DNA of 64,000 nucleotides from Nitrospirota bacterium (GTDB lineage: Bacteria; Nitrospirota; Thermodesulfovibrionia; UBA6902). Made by a program: the position numbers and the translations under genes. Under the pieces are notes generated by a model. That model ran no database searches, had not been told where the DNA came from, and was given only the letters and a program-made list of their open reading frames with translations. Location: NCBI GenBank assembly GCA_016222905.1, contig JACRPZ010000068.1:43614-107613 (forward strand), written 5' to 3'. Below, one piece after another: positions 62,759 through 64,000 of the stretch (its first letter is position 1; each line of letters opens with the position of its first letter).

Positions 62759-63091
62759 TTAGTCATTTTTTACGCATGATTTGAATTGCCCATCCGGATA
62801 GAAGCTTATGGGAGCGGATTCTTTACATTCTTGACCGCCTATCTTGGCCGATTCAGCAAGAACACAAGTTTCAAGCTGCTCATTATCGTAAAAGCTTATC
62901 GTATTTTGGCTTTTACATTTGATATCGTTTAAACTAAAAGAGTCTTTCAGGACGCATTTCTTAATCGAACCGTTGGAATAATGTTCCTCGATCTTTCCTG
63001 AAGCACAGATCGATTGATGTATTGCGTTTGCCTCAATCACGCCAAATGCTATGAGTATCAGTACGCCAAATATAATTTTGAACATGCTCAT
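62759..63091 (-). CDS. Exported Cys-rich repeat protein, MORN/YwqK-like
   Basis: A 110-residue protein with a signal peptide (about residues 1-23). It has three repeats of the type G-x-I-x-x-Y-(S/D)-N-G-x-h-x-x-C-V (HYSNGSIKKCVL, FYDNEQLETCVL, FYPDGQFKSCV), each with conserved Cys pairs that may form disulfides. Beta-hairpin repeats of this kind occur in MORN and YwqK-like antitoxin proteins. Role unknown. Confidence 0.65.
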   Translation of the reverse strand: MSMFKIIFGVLILIAFGVIEANAIHQSICASGKIEEHYSNGSIKKCVLKDSFSLNDIKCKSQNTISFYDNEQLETCVLAESAKIGGQECKESAPISFYPDGQFKSCVKND

Positions 63092-63134
63092 TTTTCTCCT
63101 TTAATGGTCTTTTTGATACATCTTTATTTCCCAG

Positions 63135-63287
63135 TTATATCCGCCCAGGAAGCAGCAGGATGAGCAGAATCAGAAGGATCAATCCGAGCCCGCCGCTGGG
63201 ATAATACCCCCAGCTCTTACTGTGAGGCCAGGTGGGAAGAACGCCAACCAACATGAGGATCAAGATGACAATCAGTATGGTTCCCAT
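63135..63287 (-). CDS. DUF3309 small membrane protein (50 aa)
   Basis: MGTILIVILILMLVGVLPTW, then PHSKSWGYYPSGGLGLI and LLILLILLLPGRI. Two membrane segments with the DUF3309 signature (LPTWPHSxxWGYxPSGGLGLI). AGGAG before the ATG. It is the first gene behind the sigma-54-type promoter and palindrome. Confidence 0.8.
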   Translation of the reverse strand: MGTILIVILILMLVGVLPTWPHSKSWGYYPSGGLGLILLILLILLLPGRI

Positions 63288-63336
63288 GACTTTTTCTCCT
63301 TTCTCTTTGAACAATATTTACTACATACTGATTAAA

Positions 63337-63354
63337 AGCATAAGTTGTGCCAAG
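63337..63354 (-). promoter_or_regulatory. Sigma-54-type promoter
   Basis: On the minus strand CTTGGCACAACTTATGCT: GG of TGGCAC and GC of ATGCT are 12 bp apart (first G to G), as in the -24/-12 consensus. The expected start lies about 40 bp upstream of the DUF3309 ATG. Only one base of the -12 box (A for T) deviates. Confidence 0.6.
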
Positions 63355-63452
63355 ACATGTGTTGAAAGAAAGGATTCACTAACACTTTGAAATCATTGAA
63401 ATTAAAGCTAAGGCCACGATGCGGGAATGTCACTTTGAAAAGTAGCGACTTA

Positions 63453-63481
63453 TGATATATCAGGAGTCTCCTGATATATCA
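63453..63481. promoter_or_regulatory. 29 bp perfect palindrome, likely activator site
   Basis: TGATATATCAGGAG-T-CTCCTGATATATCA, 14 bp arms around one base. It is centred about 140 bp upstream of the predicted sigma-54 start, the usual distance for an enhancer-binding protein. Confidence 0.6.
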
Positions 63482-63648
63482 GGCATTTTTCTTGCCCCAT
63501 TAGAGAAAGCCTCCGATACTGGCAACCCGTTGGTATAATTCTGATTCACCTCTATTTTTTTCCTTCAAACTGGAAGGGAGAGGGAACTGCTCCCCCCTCC
63601 CTTCAGTATAATCTTTTCATCGCACAGGATCTTCCGCCTCCTGTTTAT

Positions 63649-64000
63649 TTAATCTTTCTGAGGGCACTTGTCAGAATTCATCTCGTCTTTCTCTCCGGGG
63701 CCGCATTCAGCTGCTCCGGGTTTCCCTTTTTTTACCGGCGCAATATACTGCTTTTCGCCTCTGCCGGTGGGTCCGCCTTCAGGTGCTGCGGGTTTTATCT
63801 TCTCTTTAGGCTGAACCTGCTTCCTCTCACCTCTGCCTGCGGGACTGGATACAGGAGCGCCGGGCTTCACTCTCTCTGCCGGGGTAACCTGTTGTCTTTC
63901 GCCTCTTGGTGCATTGCCGCCTTCAGGCGCTAAGGTTTTTCTCTTCTCTTCGGGCTGAACCTGCTTCCTCTCACCTCTGCCTGCGGGACTGGATACAGGA
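63649..64000 (-). CDS. Repetitive charged protein (partial, 5' end beyond the window)
   Basis: The C-terminal 116 residues of a longer protein. Four consecutive units of 24 residues are seen (PVSSPAGRGERKQVQPEEKR..., PEGGNAPRGERQQVTPAERV..., PVSSPAGRGERKQVQPKEKI..., PEGGPTGRGEKQYIAPVKKG...), alternating two versions, so the DNA repeats every 144 bp. A tail with Cys (AAECGPGEKDE, KCPQKD) ends it. Low-complexity, Pro/Gly/Lys/Arg/Glu-rich and presumably disordered. Function unknown. Confidence 0.65.
   Translation of the reverse strand, partial: PVSSPAGRGERKQVQPEEKRKTLAPEGGNAPRGERQQVTPAERVKPGAPVSSPAGRGERKQVQPKEKIKPAAPEGGPTGRGEKQYIAPVKKGKPGAAECGPGEKDEMNSDKCPQKD

Larger units (their letters stand above)
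63288..63648. other. Regulatory intergenic region
   Basis: No gene is supported in these 360 bp. It holds a sigma-54-type promoter, a 29 bp palindrome (both listed separately) and a long hairpin at 63570-63606 (arms rich in G and C, AAGGGAG/CTCCCTT) behind the repetitive protein gene. The hairpin has no T-run in the direction of that gene, so it is not a clean terminator. Confidence 0.6.

Noticed and set aside
63515..63535. TGGCAACCCGTTGGT on the plus strand as a second sigma-54 promoter
   Set aside because: The GG-GG distance is one base short, the -12 box lacks GC, and no plus-strand gene follows.
1..64000. CRISPR array, tRNA or rRNA genes
   Set aside because: I saw no regularly spaced direct repeats with unique spacers, and no cloverleaf or rRNA-like conserved stretches on either strand. 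The repeats found are palindromic elements or protein-coding repeats.

Overview
The window reads as a chromosomal stretch of a Gram-negative bacterium. Evidence is a TonB-dependent outer-membrane receptor, a TonB-like protein, a lipoprotein and periplasmic signal peptides. Base composition is moderate, and the mix of de novo cobalamin tailoring, phosphoketolase/acetate kinase and Fe/Mn superoxide dismutase suggests an anaerobic or microaerophilic lineage of the Nitrospirota or 'deltaproteobacterial' type. There is no rRNA or other marker here to fix the taxonomy. I saw no tRNA, rRNA or CRISPR array.

Layout. 1-9.8 kb is a cobalamin block: the end of a BtuF-like binding protein, btuC and btuD, a cobalamin riboswitch, a BtuB-type receptor, a TonB-like protein, then cobU, cobT, cobS, cobC, cbiX, cbiE and an HD-domain hydrolase as a tightly packed operon. 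9.8-17.9 kb holds a small HTH/zinc-ribbon regulator, a DRE-TIM aldolase-like enzyme, relics of an IS3 transposase and a PIN toxin, pyruvate kinase, a two-ORF PAS/GGDEF signalling system and a TSUP transporter/stress-protein operon. 18.1-25.5 kb is an AT-richer surface-glycan island (membrane glycosyltransferase, aminotransferase plus N-formyltransferase, NUDIX, epimerase, UDP-sugar dehydrogenase, GT2). 25.6-28.7 kb carries a VanZ-like protein, an M23 peptidase and a relic of a second M23 copy.

28.8-41.8 kb mixes defence and wall-recycling genes: an HNH nuclease, a Fic protein, an AmgK-MurU fusion next to NamZ (MurNAc salvage), DinD, and a type III restriction-modification operon. A C39-like cysteine-peptidase gene and an unknown partner sit between mod and res in that operon. 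41.9-44.9 kb has a LOG-like gene and a zinc/manganese ABC transporter. 45.0-49.8 kb is the most unusual metabolic region: a compact type II KS-alpha/KS-beta/ACP/dehydratase/SDR set, most of it bracketed by two copies of an approximately 152 bp inverted-repeat element. The ACP is fused to a zinc ribbon and the KS-beta has lost its catalytic residues.

49.9-56.7 kb holds DUF4337, an unknown protein, a BrnT/BrnA toxin-antitoxin pair lying between two copies of the eda 3' end, eda, rpiB, phosphoketolase and acetate kinase. 56.7-57.5 kb is a set of gene fragments. 57.6-64.0 kb is a minus-strand stress/envelope block: universal stress protein, DUF302, Met-rich secreted proteins, superoxide dismutase, several 50-57-residue proteins and a repetitive charged protein running off the window. 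A good sigma-54-type promoter with an upstream 29 bp palindrome may drive its first genes.

Two recurring structures cut across regions: GC-rich palindromes of about 50 bp inserted in frame into coding genes (cobC once, amgK-murU twice) and also intergenic, and the AT-rich inverted-repeat element around the KS cluster.
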